DNA of 33,301 nucleotides, taken from positions 1 through 33,301 of the forward strand of contig DYNF01000045.1 in the NCBI GenBank assembly GCA_020721205.1, given 5' to 3'. A program made the position numbers and the translations under genes. This DNA is from Prochloron sp. SulCav_FS08_3_32_3330 (GTDB lineage Bacteria > Cyanobacteriota > Cyanobacteriia > Cyanobacteriales > DYNF01). Shown one piece after another: positions 1 to 7,111 of the stretch (its first letter is position 1; every line of letters begins with the position of its first letter). Below the pieces are notes generated by a model. The model did no database searches and was not told where the DNA came from. It saw nothing but the letters and a program-made list of their open reading frames with translations.

Positions 1-408
1 ATTTGTAGTAAGATTAGCACCTGATTGTAGCACGTTATGGATAGACTCGATTTGATCATCTTTTCCTTTTTCTAAATTAGTTTCCCTTGTAGTATTATTA
101 GTTAAGTTAGAAGGAGATTGATCTAAACTACAATTTTGATTAGAGGTAATAACTTTCCCTTGAATAGAGTTACCTTCCTTCGTCTCATTAATATTAGATG
201 AATTTTGGGGAGAATCTTTTTTCAATAACCGCTTTTTAATGACAAAAAATACACATATTCCTAAAATAGTAACACTACCAACTACCGGAATAATCAAACT
301 TAATAAATATTCATGATTATGGTTATTATTACCGTTAATTTTATCAAGATTAGGATTAATTTCTTTAACTTCATTAATCTCAGTTTTCTTAAACAAATAA
401 AATTTCAT
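1..408 (-). CDS. Single-pass membrane protein, C-terminus off the left edge
   Basis: This open frame runs 136 codons from an ATG at 408 to the window edge with no stop, so its C-terminal end is missing. A good ribosome-binding site (GGAG, 417-420) sits 8 bases before the ATG, which supports the start. The protein has a charged N-terminus of about 35 residues, Asn- and His-rich near residues 27-33. One hydrophobic segment follows at about residues 37-57 (IIPVVGSVTILGICVFFV), then a positive KKRLLKK stretch. The positive-inside rule therefore predicts N-out, C-in. The rest is a low-complexity Ser/Asn/Thr/Lys-rich tail. I do not recognise a family and no catalytic motif is visible. It is divergent from the CruA gene, with 176 bases between them. 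Confidence 0.72.
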   Translation of the reverse strand, partial: MKFYLFKKTEINEVKEINPNLDKINGNNNHNHEYLLSLIIPVVGSVTILGICVFFVIKKRLLKKDSPQNSSNINETKEGNSIQGKVITSNQNCSLDQSPSNLTNNTTRETNLEKGKDDQIESIHNVLQSGANLTTN

Positions 409-443
409 TTGATTAACTCCTTGAATAAATATTAAAAATTCTA

Positions 444-508
444 AAAAGTCGGGGATTTTTCTTAACTTATCTTAAAAAAAATTAACGAATCTAAAATCCC
501 CGACTTTT
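444..508. repeat. Dispersed inverted repeat, 16-bp arms, copy 1
   Basis: The arms AAAAGTCGGGGATTTT (444-459) and AAAATCCCCGACTTTT (493-508) are perfectly complementary around a 33-base AT-rich loop. The same two 16-mers recur at 21134-21149 and 21182-21197, and the loops look related when one copy is reversed. Here the element lies between divergent genes, so it is not a simple shared terminator. Confidence 0.85.
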
Positions 509-526
509 AAGTGATAAGTCTTTTGC

Positions 527-551
527 GTGATATGATGATTAATCGTATCAC
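527..551. promoter_or_regulatory. Palindromic operator-like site before the CruA gene
   Basis: GTGATA (527-532) and TATCAC (546-551) form the ends of a 25-base palindrome whose inner bases GAT and ATC also pair, with one mismatch. A further GTGATA lies at 511-516 and a GATCAC at 556-561, giving a second, outer inverted pair. The site ends 34 bases before the ATG at 585. No regulator is identified, and a transcript hairpin is an alternative. Confidence 0.35.
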
Positions 552-584
552 TTTAGATCACTTTTTATTACTATTCACCATATC

Positions 585-2621
585 ATGAAAGAAATTCTTT
601 ATCTGGAAATACCTACCCCCGATACCAACGCAGTTAAAATCTATTTACAACAAGACTGGAATCCCACAAAAGGAAAAAAATTAATTACTCCTGATGGTAT
701 TCGTTTACAGTTTTTTTCTGATTCTAAAACAGAGGAAAAAAACCCATTACAAGAATTTTCGATCTTTATTTGGTCATTACAACGTACTACTTATCTTAAA
801 GTTTTTCAATGGCAAGAAAAATATACTCCCCAATCACAAGAAATTAAACAAAATTTAACTCAATCTCTCCAAAATAAATTTCCTCAACAATATCCTATTC
901 CCCCTGATATTGATCTATCTAAACAGTCTATTTTTGACACTTTAGAAGCTTATTATCCTCAAACAGTACACTTTTTTAAGAAATTTCCCCAAGGTGAATA
1001 CGACTTAACTAGGGCTTATTGGTGGGAAAAAAAATGGCGTGATAGTGTCAATAATCCTCAAATCCCCCCCCAAGTAATCTTTCCCCAATCTCAAGCTACT
1101 ACCTCAGAAAAACCTACTTTTGACCTGATTTATCTTGGCGGCGCTTTAGGCGTTATTCATGCCGCAGTAATGGCACAAAAAGGTTATAAAGTTTTATTAA
1201 TCGAAAGACTACCTTTCGGGAGAATGAATCGAGAATGGAATATTTCTCGTCAAGAATTTCAGAGTTTAATTGAGTTAGGTTTATTTAATTCTGAGGAATT
1301 TGAGGATTTAATCGCTCAGGAATATCAAGATGGTTTTAATAAGTTTTTTGATGGTAATAATCCTCCCCATCTTAAAGCGGAGATTCTTCACACGCCCACC
1401 GTCTTAAATATAGCTCTTAAGTCTGAAAAACTGTTGAAAATGTGCGGTGAAAAACTCTTAAATGCTGGGGGGACAATCTGGGATGAAACTGAATTTATCA
1501 GAGGGGATATTACCCCCCAAAAAGCAATCCTTAAAGTGGTCAATCTCACGAATAATGAGTTTACAGAGGTAACAGGAAGACTGATAATAGATGCTATGGG
1601 TACGGCTTCCCCCATCGCATGGCAATTAAATAAAGGTAAAACTTTTAATAGTGTTTGTCCAACGGTGGGAGCAGTGATTGAAAAAGGTTGTTTTTCTTCA
1701 GAGGTTTGGGATGATCAATATGGAGATGTTCTCAATTCTCACGGAGATATTTCCAGAGGACGACAGTTAATTTGGGAGTTATTTCCGGGAGAAAATGATG
1801 ATTTAACTTTCTATTTATTTCATTATCACGAAGTTCATCCCGATAATCCCGGCTCATTATTGGAAATGTATGAAGATTTTTTCACCATTATTCCTGAATA
1901 TCGTCGCTGTAAAATGGAAAATTTAATCTGGAAAAAAGCGACTTTTGGTTATATTCCCGGACATTTTAGCCTTAATAGTAGCGATCGCCTTGTTAGTTTT
2001 GATCGCATCCTAGCGATCGGGGATGCGGCTTCATTGCAGTCACCCCTTGTGTTTACAGGATTTGGCTCTTTAGTCAGAAATTTAGGCAGATTAACCGATT
2101 TATTAGATACCGCTTTAAAATATGATCTGTTAAGAGGGAAAGATTTAACTCAAATCAGAGCTTATCAGAGTAATACGTCGGTGACATGGTTATTTTCTAA
2201 AGGAATGATGGTTAAAACAGGGACAATTTTCCCCCCGGAAAGGGTTAATTCCATGTTAAATACATTTTTTGGTATTTTAGCACAAGAACCGGAGGAAATT
2301 GCCAATACATTTATTAAAGATCGCACTAACTGGTTATTATTTAATCGGTTAGCTTTAAAAGCCGCATTTCAAAATCCTACTATGTTATTTTGGATTTTTG
2401 AAATGGCAGGAATTAAGGATCTTTTTCGCTGGTTAATCTCCTATTTTACTTTTACTTTTGATGCCTTTTTAAGATTTATTTTAATGGGTTGGTTTCCTAC
2501 TTTATTAAATAAAATTAAACCTTGGTTACAGGCAAATAATCCCGCTTTGTGGTTACAATTTTTAAGTTTTTATTATCGGATGAAGGCTTTAGAAAACATC
2601 TTAGTTAATTCAAAAAAATAG
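585..2621 (+). CDS. cruA: CruA-family lycopene cyclase (FAD/NAD(P)-binding)
   Basis: This 678-residue protein belongs to the CruA/CruP flavoprotein family, whose CruA members cyclise lycopene to gamma- or beta-carotene at the membrane. An N-terminal extension of about 175 residues precedes a Rossmann dinucleotide fold at about 180-210, with a family-typical GGALGVIHAA glycine turn and an acidic end in LLIER. The signature FGRMNREWNISRQEF follows at 211-225. Length and N-terminal region fit CruA better than the usually shorter paralogue CruP, but CruP cannot be excluded by eye. No Shine-Dalgarno is visible before the ATG. A palindromic operator-like site lies just upstream (527-551). Cyanobacterial CruA is reported to bind chlorophyll; nothing in the sequence tests this. 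A D27-like gene at 11110 is a second carotenoid-linked gene in the window. Confidence 0.8.
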   Translation: MKEILYLEIPTPDTNAVKIYLQQDWNPTKGKKLITPDGIRLQFFSDSKTEEKNPLQEFSIFIWSLQRTTYLKVFQWQEKYTPQSQEIKQNLTQSLQNKFPQQYPIPPDIDLSKQSIFDTLEAYYPQTVHFFKKFPQGEYDLTRAYWWEKKWRDSVNNPQIPPQVIFPQSQATTSEKPTFDLIYLGGALGVIHAAVMAQKGYKVLLIERLPFGRMNREWNISRQEFQSLIELGLFNSEEFEDLIAQEYQDGFNKFFDGNNPPHLKAEILHTPTVLNIALKSEKLLKMCGEKLLNAGGTIWDETEFIRGDITPQKAILKVVNLTNNEFTEVTGRLIIDAMGTASPIAWQLNKGKTFNSVCPTVGAVIEKGCFSSEVWDDQYGDVLNSHGDISRGRQLIWELFPGENDDLTFYLFHYHEVHPDNPGSLLEMYEDFFTIIPEYRRCKMENLIWKKATFGYIPGHFSLNSSDRLVSFDRILAIGDAASLQSPLVFTGFGSLVRNLGRLTDLLDTALKYDLLRGKDLTQIRAYQSNTSVTWLFSKGMMVKTGTIFPPERVNSMLNTFFGILAQEPEEIANTFIKDRTNWLLFNRLALKAAFQNPTMLFWIFEMAGIKDLFRWLISYFTFTFDAFLRFILMGWFPTLLNKIKPWLQANNPALWLQFLSFYYRMKALENILVNSKK

Positions 2622-2663
2622 GCTCGTTGTTGTGCTTAGGTGCTAAAAGTGGCAGGGTGTTTT
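2622..2663. repeat. Degenerate half of the GTTCGTTGTTG hairpin family plus GGCAGGG module
   Basis: Just after the CruA stop the sequence reads CTCGTTGTTGTGCTTAGG, a single arm of the hairpin family at 9603, 22228 and 22334. It is followed by GGCAGGGTGTTTTCATTC, which matches GGCAGGGCGTTTTCATTC at 33246-33263. The same two modules stand in the same order near the right edge of the window. Confidence 0.6.
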
Positions 2664-2978
2664 CATTCTTTTTTCCAACAATTTTGAATTTTTATCATTC
2701 TTTTTTCCAATAATTTTGAATTTTGAATTTTGAATTTTTATCATTCTTTTTTCCAACAATTTTGAATTTTGAATTTTGAATTTTGAATTTTTATAATTCT
2801 TTTTTCCAATAATTTTGAATTTTTATTATTCTTTTTTCCAATAATTTTGAATTTTGAATTTTGAATTTTGAATTTTTATCATTCTTTTTTCCAACAATTT
2901 TGAATTTTGAATTTTGAATTTTTATCATTCTTTTTTCCAATAATTTTGAATTTTGAATTTTGAATTTTGAATTTTTAT
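2664..2978. repeat. Seven-unit nested tandem repeat (heptad inside a 32-53 bp unit)
   Basis: Seven head-to-tail units were delimited by eye at 2664, 2696, 2742, 2795, 2827, 2880 and 2926. Each unit is a core (YATTCTTTTTTCCAAYAA or close), then n copies of TTTTGAA, then TTTTTAT. The heptad number is 1, 3, 4, 1, 4, 3, 4, giving unit lengths of 32, 46, 53, 32, 53, 46 and 53 bases. The last unit overlaps the ppk stop codon (2975-2977, minus). The core, read on the minus strand, resembles the tail of the multi-hairpin element at 5738. This fills the whole 350-base gap between the CruA gene and ppk; no gene is visible in it. Confidence 0.92.
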
Positions 2979-5140
2979 TCCACTCCTGCTGATTCTAAAG
3001 CCATTTCCATTAAAATATTTTGAGCAGATTGTTCTCGATTTTCACTAGGGGCTTTTCTTTGAATATAACGCCCATCAGAATGTAAATCCCATGCTTGACG
3101 ATTATCCGCTAATAATATGCCTAAAATCTCTTGTAAATCACTTATTAATTCAGGAGATTCTACCGGAGTAATTGCTTCCACACGGCGGTTTAAATTGCGC
3201 CCCATCCAGTCAGCACTCCCTATATAAATTTCTTCATTTCCACTATTTTGGAAGTAAAAAATACGGGAATGCTCAAGAAATCTGCCTATAATACTAATCA
3301 CTTTAATATTATCACTAACTCCTTCAATTCCCGGACGTAAACAACAGATTCCTCGAATAATTAAATCAATTTTAACTCCAGCGATCGAAGCTTTATAAAG
3401 TTCTAAAATCATTTTAGAATCTACGAGAGAGTTCATTTTTGCGACAATTCTTCCTGTCCCTCCATTTCTTGCAATGTCAGCTTCTCGACGGATTAATTCT
3501 GTCATTCTTTCTCGTAAATTAACCGGGGCTACTAATAATTTACGGTAGGATTTTTGACGAGAATAACCTGTTAAAAAGTTAAATAAATCTGTTAAATCTG
3601 CTCCTAATTCATCTCGACAACTAATTAATCCTAAATCCGTATATAAACGGGCTGTTTTATGATTATAATTACCTGTCCCAATGTGTACATAACGTCGAAT
3701 TTTATCGTCTTCTTGACGTACCACTAAAACCACTTTAGTATGAGTTTTTAAGCCTACTAAACCATAGACCACATGAACTCCTTTTTGTTCTAATTTTCTT
3801 GCCCAATTAATGTTATTTTCTTCATCAAAACGGGCTTTTAATTCTACTAACACAGCTACCTGTTTTCCATTTTCTGCCGCCGCTATTAAAGCCGTCACAA
3901 TCGGTGAATCTCCGGCGGTACGATAGAGGGTCATTTTTATTGCTTGAACTTTCGGATCATAAGCGGCTTGAGTAATTAATTGTTGTACCGTATCACTAAA
4001 AGATTGATAAGGATGATGAACTAATAACTCTCCTTGACGAATTAAACTAAAAATATCTTCATGTTCTTGACTTTTTCCTGTTTCTTCAATACTAGAAATA
4101 TCCTTTAAATTTTGAAAAATTCGAGGAATAACAGGAGTCCAAGATTTATCTTTTAATTCGGGTAAATCTAAGCCAATTAATGACATTAAATCCCCTAAAC
4201 CTAGTAACCCTTCAATATCATAAACATCGTTTTCTTCTAATCCTAATTCCGTCATTAATTTGGCTCTTAAATGTTGAGGAATAGAGTTATTAATTTCTAA
4301 TCTAACAGAAGAACCGCCAAATTTACGCCGATGTAATCCTTCTTCGATCGCTAATAATAGGTCATCTGCTTCATCTTCTTCCACTGCTAAATCGGCATTT
4401 CTCGTAACACGAAAAGGATAACATTCCTGTATATTCATTCCCGGAAATAAGGACTCTAAATTATGCGCAATTACTTGTTCTAAGGTTACTGCCATCCAGA
4501 TTCCAGATTTTCCAGTAGGTCCTTGTCTTAAATGTTTAGGCAGTTTGACAAAGCGAGGTAAAACATCAGGAACTTTAATTCTGGCAAATAATTCTTCTTC
4601 TGTATCAGGGTTTTGAATTATTACCGCTAAGTTCATACTTAAATTAGAAATATAGGGAAAAGGATGACTAGGATCGATCGCTAAAGGTGTTAAGACGGGA
4701 AAGATATTTTCTTCAAAAAATTGATGTAAATATGCCCGTTGTTCTTGATTAATCTCTACATAATCTAATAGATAAATTCTGTTTTCAATTAATTGAGGTT
4801 TGATAATTTCTTCAAAGTGTTTAACTTGTTGTTGTATTAAGGGATAAAGACGTTCTCTAATGGCTTCTAACTGTTCATTAGGAGTACGTCCATCGGCTGT
4901 TAATTTACTTACTCCAGCCAATGCTTGTTGTTTTAATCCTGCAATACGCACCATAAAAAATTCATCTAAATTTGAGCTAAAAATTGCCATAAATTTGAGA
5001 CGTTCTAATAAAGGTGTGCGAGGATCAAATGCTTCATTTAATACTCGATAATTAAATTCTAACCAACTTAATTCTCTATTAAAATAATAGTTCGCATCTT
5101 TTAAGTTAATTGCTTGGTTTGTAATGGTTGTATTTGTCAT
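2975..5140 (-). CDS. ppk: Polyphosphate kinase 1
   Basis: PPK1 reversibly transfers the terminal phosphate of ATP to polyphosphate, storing phosphate and energy. The 721 residues show the N-terminal region (FNRELSWLEFNYRVL, 21-35; SSNLDEFFMVR, 55-65), the head domain, and two phospholipase-D-like catalytic domains. H467 in KTHTK and H486 in HIGTGNYNHKTARLY are 19 residues apart, as are H435 and H454 of the E. coli enzyme, where H435 is the phospho-acceptor. H624 in LEHSRIFYF is the second HKD-type histidine. Length is normal for the family. It is monocistronic, convergent with the CruA gene, and its TAA stop lies inside the last unit of the tandem array. An AT-rich TATAAT reads toward it at 5220-5215. 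Confidence 0.97.
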   Translation of the reverse strand: MTNTTITNQAINLKDANYYFNRELSWLEFNYRVLNEAFDPRTPLLERLKFMAIFSSNLDEFFMVRIAGLKQQALAGVSKLTADGRTPNEQLEAIRERLYPLIQQQVKHFEEIIKPQLIENRIYLLDYVEINQEQRAYLHQFFEENIFPVLTPLAIDPSHPFPYISNLSMNLAVIIQNPDTEEELFARIKVPDVLPRFVKLPKHLRQGPTGKSGIWMAVTLEQVIAHNLESLFPGMNIQECYPFRVTRNADLAVEEDEADDLLLAIEEGLHRRKFGGSSVRLEINNSIPQHLRAKLMTELGLEENDVYDIEGLLGLGDLMSLIGLDLPELKDKSWTPVIPRIFQNLKDISSIEETGKSQEHEDIFSLIRQGELLVHHPYQSFSDTVQQLITQAAYDPKVQAIKMTLYRTAGDSPIVTALIAAAENGKQVAVLVELKARFDEENNINWARKLEQKGVHVVYGLVGLKTHTKVVLVVRQEDDKIRRYVHIGTGNYNHKTARLYTDLGLISCRDELGADLTDLFNFLTGYSRQKSYRKLLVAPVNLRERMTELIRREADIARNGGTGRIVAKMNSLVDSKMILELYKASIAGVKIDLIIRGICCLRPGIEGVSDNIKVISIIGRFLEHSRIFYFQNSGNEEIYIGSADWMGRNLNRRVEAITPVESPELISDLQEILGILLADNRQAWDLHSDGRYIQRKAPSENREQSAQNILMEMALESAGVE

Positions 5141-5288
5141 AAATAATTCAAAAGGTAATAGGTTTTAGGTGGTAGATTAAGGAAATAAGTAATTAAAAAT
5201 ATTCTTTGACAAGAATTATATCAGATTTTGTTTAATTATAATGGTTAATGATTAAATTTATCTCGACTCATTTATAATTATTAATATT

Positions 5289-5316
5289 TTGCTTACCTTC
5301 TAATTTATGATATAAT
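5289..5316 (+). promoter_or_regulatory. Candidate sigma-70-type promoter for the DUF6888/6887 pair
   Basis: TTGCTT (5289-5294) and TATAAT (5311-5316) are separated by 16 bases and lie 39 bases before the proposed TTG start at 5355. The spacing is acceptable and the -10 is a perfect consensus, but AT-rich DNA makes chance matches common. Confidence 0.4.
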
Positions 5317-5354
5317 TTAATAATTTAAACTAATGGTTATGAGGTAAATATATT

Positions 5355-5528
5355 TTGCCAACTGCACAACAAAGTATTAGATGTGTTATCCTCTGTCAAA
5401 CTTTAACAAATACATTTACCCCAATTTTTATTGTTCGTTTAGACGAGCGTACAGGTAATTTATTTATTTTGGCAGGAGATAATATAGAAATAGAAATTTA
5501 TCCTAATGGTATGTGGAGGTTTTTGTGA
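5355..5528 (+). CDS. DUF6888-like small protein (TTG start)
   Basis: This is a 57-codon frame that begins with TTG at 5355 and ends at the TGA at 5526-5528. A GAGG (5341-5344) lies 10 bases ahead of the TTG, and no better-placed ATG or GTG exists; the ATG at 5339 meets TAA after one codon. The protein starts PTAQQSIRCVILCQTLTN and ends with LDERTGNLFILAGDNIEIEI and then YPNGMWRFL. From memory this matches the small cyanobacterial family DUF6888, whose function is unknown. It overlaps the next gene by the bases GTGA, so the two are probably translated as a coupled pair. No membrane segment, metal site or catalytic motif is visible. The unusual start codon suggests low expression. Confidence 0.75.
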   Translation: MPTAQQSIRCVILCQTLTNTFTPIFIVRLDERTGNLFILAGDNIEIEIYPNGMWRFL

Positions 5529-5737
5529 TTAAACCAAACTTTGATAATATGAGTAGAATTGAGTTAAGAGCTTATATTGTTGCTCATCCTAATGATCGGG
5601 AAGCATTTAATATTTTTGTTGATCGTTTTGCTTCTCAAACGAATAGTGAAACTTTTGATATTCCGAAATCAAATCATGATTTTGAACAAGTAGAAAATTT
5701 AATCAGACAAAAATTAGAACAAATAAAAGTTAAATAG
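5525..5737 (+). CDS. DUF6887-like small protein, coupled to DUF6888-like gene
   Basis: The preferred start is the GTG at 5525, which gives 70 residues beginning MIKPNFDNMSRIELRAYIVA. It has a strong GGAGG (5515-5519) at 5-base spacing and overlaps the upstream stop as GTGA. A longer in-frame GTG at 5513 would place the ribosome-binding site inside the coding region and is less likely. The N-terminal pattern (KPNF, then LRAYIVAHPNDREAFNIFVDR) fits what I remember of DUF6887, which in cyanobacteria is commonly encoded next to DUF6888. The C-terminus is predicted helical and charged. The tight two-gene arrangement resembles a toxin-antitoxin or obligate complex, but no toxin motif is visible, so no function is assigned. 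The multi-hairpin element starts one base after the stop. Confidence 0.8.
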   Translation: MIKPNFDNMSRIELRAYIVAHPNDREAFNIFVDRFASQTNSETFDIPKSNHDFEQVENLIRQKLEQIKVK

Positions 5738-5892
5738 GTAGGCAACGGGTTTCAACCCGTTGCTACATAAGCAAAACCTGCCTACGCAGGTTTAATTTTT
5801 TAATATTAGTTAATATTTAATCATAAAGCACCGAGGCAACGGCTTTGTTTGGGTAGCAACGGGTTTTAACCCGTTGGGAAAAAAAGAATGAA
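5738..5892. repeat. Multi-hairpin dispersed element, copy A
   Basis: This stretch holds four stem-loops: 5742-5763 (GCAACGGG arms), 5775-5792 (AACCTGC/GCAGGTT), 5825-5846 (AAAG..CCG/CGG.CTTT with a two-base bulge) and 5856-5876 (GCAACGGGTT arms), then a GAAAAAAAGAATGAAAA tail. It aligns over about 150 bases with 30241-30392. It lies between the convergent DUF6887-like gene and purQ, where the hairpins may also end transcription. Confidence 0.88.
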
Positions 5893-5912
5893 AATCCCCG
5901 ATTTTTTACGCT

Positions 5913-6596
5913 CTATCTATTAATTATTGATTCAAATAATCCTCGTCCATCAGTGGCTTTTAAAATCGGATCAGAAGCCCTTTCGGGGTGGGGCATCATT
6001 CCTAAAATATTGCCTTTTTTATTGACAATTCCGGCTATATTATTTAATGAACCATTGGGATTACTTTCTTGGGTAATTTCTCCTTGATTATTACAATAAC
6101 GAAATAATACTTGTTGGTTATCTTCTAACTCTTTTAAGGTGTCTTGATCCGCAAAATAACGCCCTTCTCCATGAGCGATCGGGATAGTTATTACCTGTTG
6201 ATTATGATAAGCTTTTGTCCAAGGTAAAGCATTATTTTCAACCCTTAAAACAGAGCGATCGCAGATAAAATGTAAATCCCGATTACGAATTAAAGCCCCC
6301 GGTAATAAACCGATTTCTGTTAATATTTGAAACCCGTTACAAATCCCTAAGACATATTTCCCTTGATCAGCGTGTTTAATCACACTTTTAATAATAGGAG
6401 AAAACCTTGCGATCGCCCCACAACGGAGATAATCACCATAACTAAAACCTCCCGGAATTACGATTAGATCAAGGTCATCAATATTAGTTTCTTGATGCCA
6501 AATCATACGGGTAGGTTGCTTAAATAAATCTTGAGTGACCATCGCCACATCTCGATCGCAATTTGAACCCGGAAAAACAATAATACCAAATTTCAT
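5913..6596 (-). CDS. purQ: Phosphoribosylformylglycinamidine synthase subunit PurQ
   Basis: PurQ is the glutaminase subunit of the fourth purine step; it supplies ammonia to PurL, with PurS as the third subunit. The 227 residues form a class I glutamine amidotransferase. The N-terminal [11 protein letters not shown] loop and [12 protein letters not shown] (47-58) are typical, C86 in [10 protein letters not shown] is the nucleophile, and H203 and E205 in MPHPERASD complete the triad. Length is standard. purS lies 74 bases upstream on the same strand, so the two probably form an operon; purL is not in the window. The bases before the ATG carry four TTTTGAA heptads ending 4 bases from the start, and no Shine-Dalgarno is visible. 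Confidence 0.97.
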   Translation of the reverse strand: MKFGIIVFPGSNCDRDVAMVTQDLFKQPTRMIWHQETNIDDLDLIVIPGGFSYGDYLRCGAIARFSPIIKSVIKHADQGKYVLGICNGFQILTEIGLLPGALIRNRDLHFICDRSVLRVENNALPWTKAYHNQQVITIPIAHGEGRYFADQDTLKELEDNQQVLFRYCNNQGEITQESNPNGSLNNIAGIVNKKGNILGMMPHPERASDPILKATDGRGLFESIINR

Positions 6597-6600
6597 AATA

Positions 6601-6628
6601 ATTCAAAATTCAAAATTCAAAATTCAAA
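6601..6628 (-). repeat. Four 7-bp repeats abutting the purQ start
   Basis: Four exact copies of ATTCAAA on the plus strand (TTTGAAT on the coding strand) occupy 28 bases, four bases upstream of the purQ ATG. The same heptad forms the array at 2664-2978 and four copies stand before pheS. Confidence 0.95.
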
Positions 6629-6643
6629 ATTTATTGGTTATTC

Positions 6644-6671
6644 AAATAACGAATAACGAATAACAAATAAC
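6644..6671. repeat. Four 7-bp repeats abutting the purS stop
   Basis: AAATAAC, GAATAAC, GAATAAC and AAATAAC follow one another, and the last base is the first base of the purS stop codon on the plus strand. It is a second heptad type with the same copy number and gene-edge position. Confidence 0.9.
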
Positions 6672-6925
6672 TATTTTTCTATTAATTCAAAACAATAATT
6701 TTCAATCACAGTATTAGCTAATAATTGATCACACATTTGATCTAATTGTTGTTTTGCCGTATTTTCATCCGATGCAGTGAGAGTTAATTCAATATATTTA
6801 CCAATTCTCACTCCTTCTACCTCGGTATAACCCATCTGTTTTAAACCCGATTCTACCGCAACTCCGGCGGGGTCTAACACAGAAGGTCTAAGGGTGACAT
6901 AAATACGAGACTGATAAGTAGCCAT
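6671..6925 (-). CDS. purS: Phosphoribosylformylglycinamidine synthase subunit PurS
   Basis: PurS is the small subunit that docks PurQ to PurL in the three-part FGAM synthetase of cyanobacteria and Bacillus. The 84-residue protein is of normal size and has the family pattern: an opening beta strand (QSRIYVTLRPSVLDPAG), the GLKQMGYTEVEGVRIGKYIEL core and a C-terminal CDQLLANTVIENYCFEL. It has no catalytic residues of its own, as expected. It is first in a purS-purQ operon and is divergent from the Zur-like regulator. The 186-base divergent gap contains a perfect 11-bp-arm palindrome at 7038-7062. Confidence 0.96.
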   Translation of the reverse strand: MATYQSRIYVTLRPSVLDPAGVAVESGLKQMGYTEVEGVRIGKYIELTLTASDENTAKQQLDQMCDQLLANTVIENYCFELIEK

Positions 6926-7037
6926 TAGAATATCCTAATCTTTACAAGAGTACATAAATTAAAATTCATTTTTAGTTTACCATTAAGATAAACAGAAAAA
7001 TGTTTTTTGATCAAATAAAAAAAAAGATAAACTAAAA

Positions 7038-7062
7038 TGATACAGGCAATCTGCCTGTATCA
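7038..7062. promoter_or_regulatory. Perfect palindrome between purS and the Zur-like gene
   Basis: TGATACAGGCA (7038-7048) and TGCCTGTATCA (7052-7062) are perfectly complementary around a 3-base centre. The site ends 49 bases before the regulator's ATG. It could be an operator (the TGATA..TATCA ends recall Fur-family boxes), an early-terminating hairpin, or one more dispersed palindrome. Confidence 0.45.
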
Positions 7063-7111
7063 CAGTTTAAAGTTAAGATAAAATAACATTAAGTCTAAAT
7101 TAATAAATCTA

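Noticed and set aside
1388-1615. 75-codon minus-strand frame inside the CruA gene
   Set aside because: It lies wholly in a well-supported gene on the other strand and has no recognisable family or ribosome-binding site.
2664-2978. CRISPR array
   Set aside because: The repeated units differ only in heptad number and carry no unique spacers; no cas genes are present.
4860-5051. 63-codon plus-strand frame inside ppk
   Set aside because: Shadow of the conserved PPK1 N-terminal domain.
5140-5300. TTGACA at 5206 as a promoter for the DUF6888 gene
   Set aside because: The nearest TATAAT is 25 bases away, too far; the TTGCTT/TATAAT pair at 5289-5316 is better placed.
5513-5524. Earlier GTG start for the DUF6887-like protein
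   Set aside because: The GGAGG at 5515-5519 would fall inside the coding region; the GTG at 5525 has ideal spacing and the coupled overlap.
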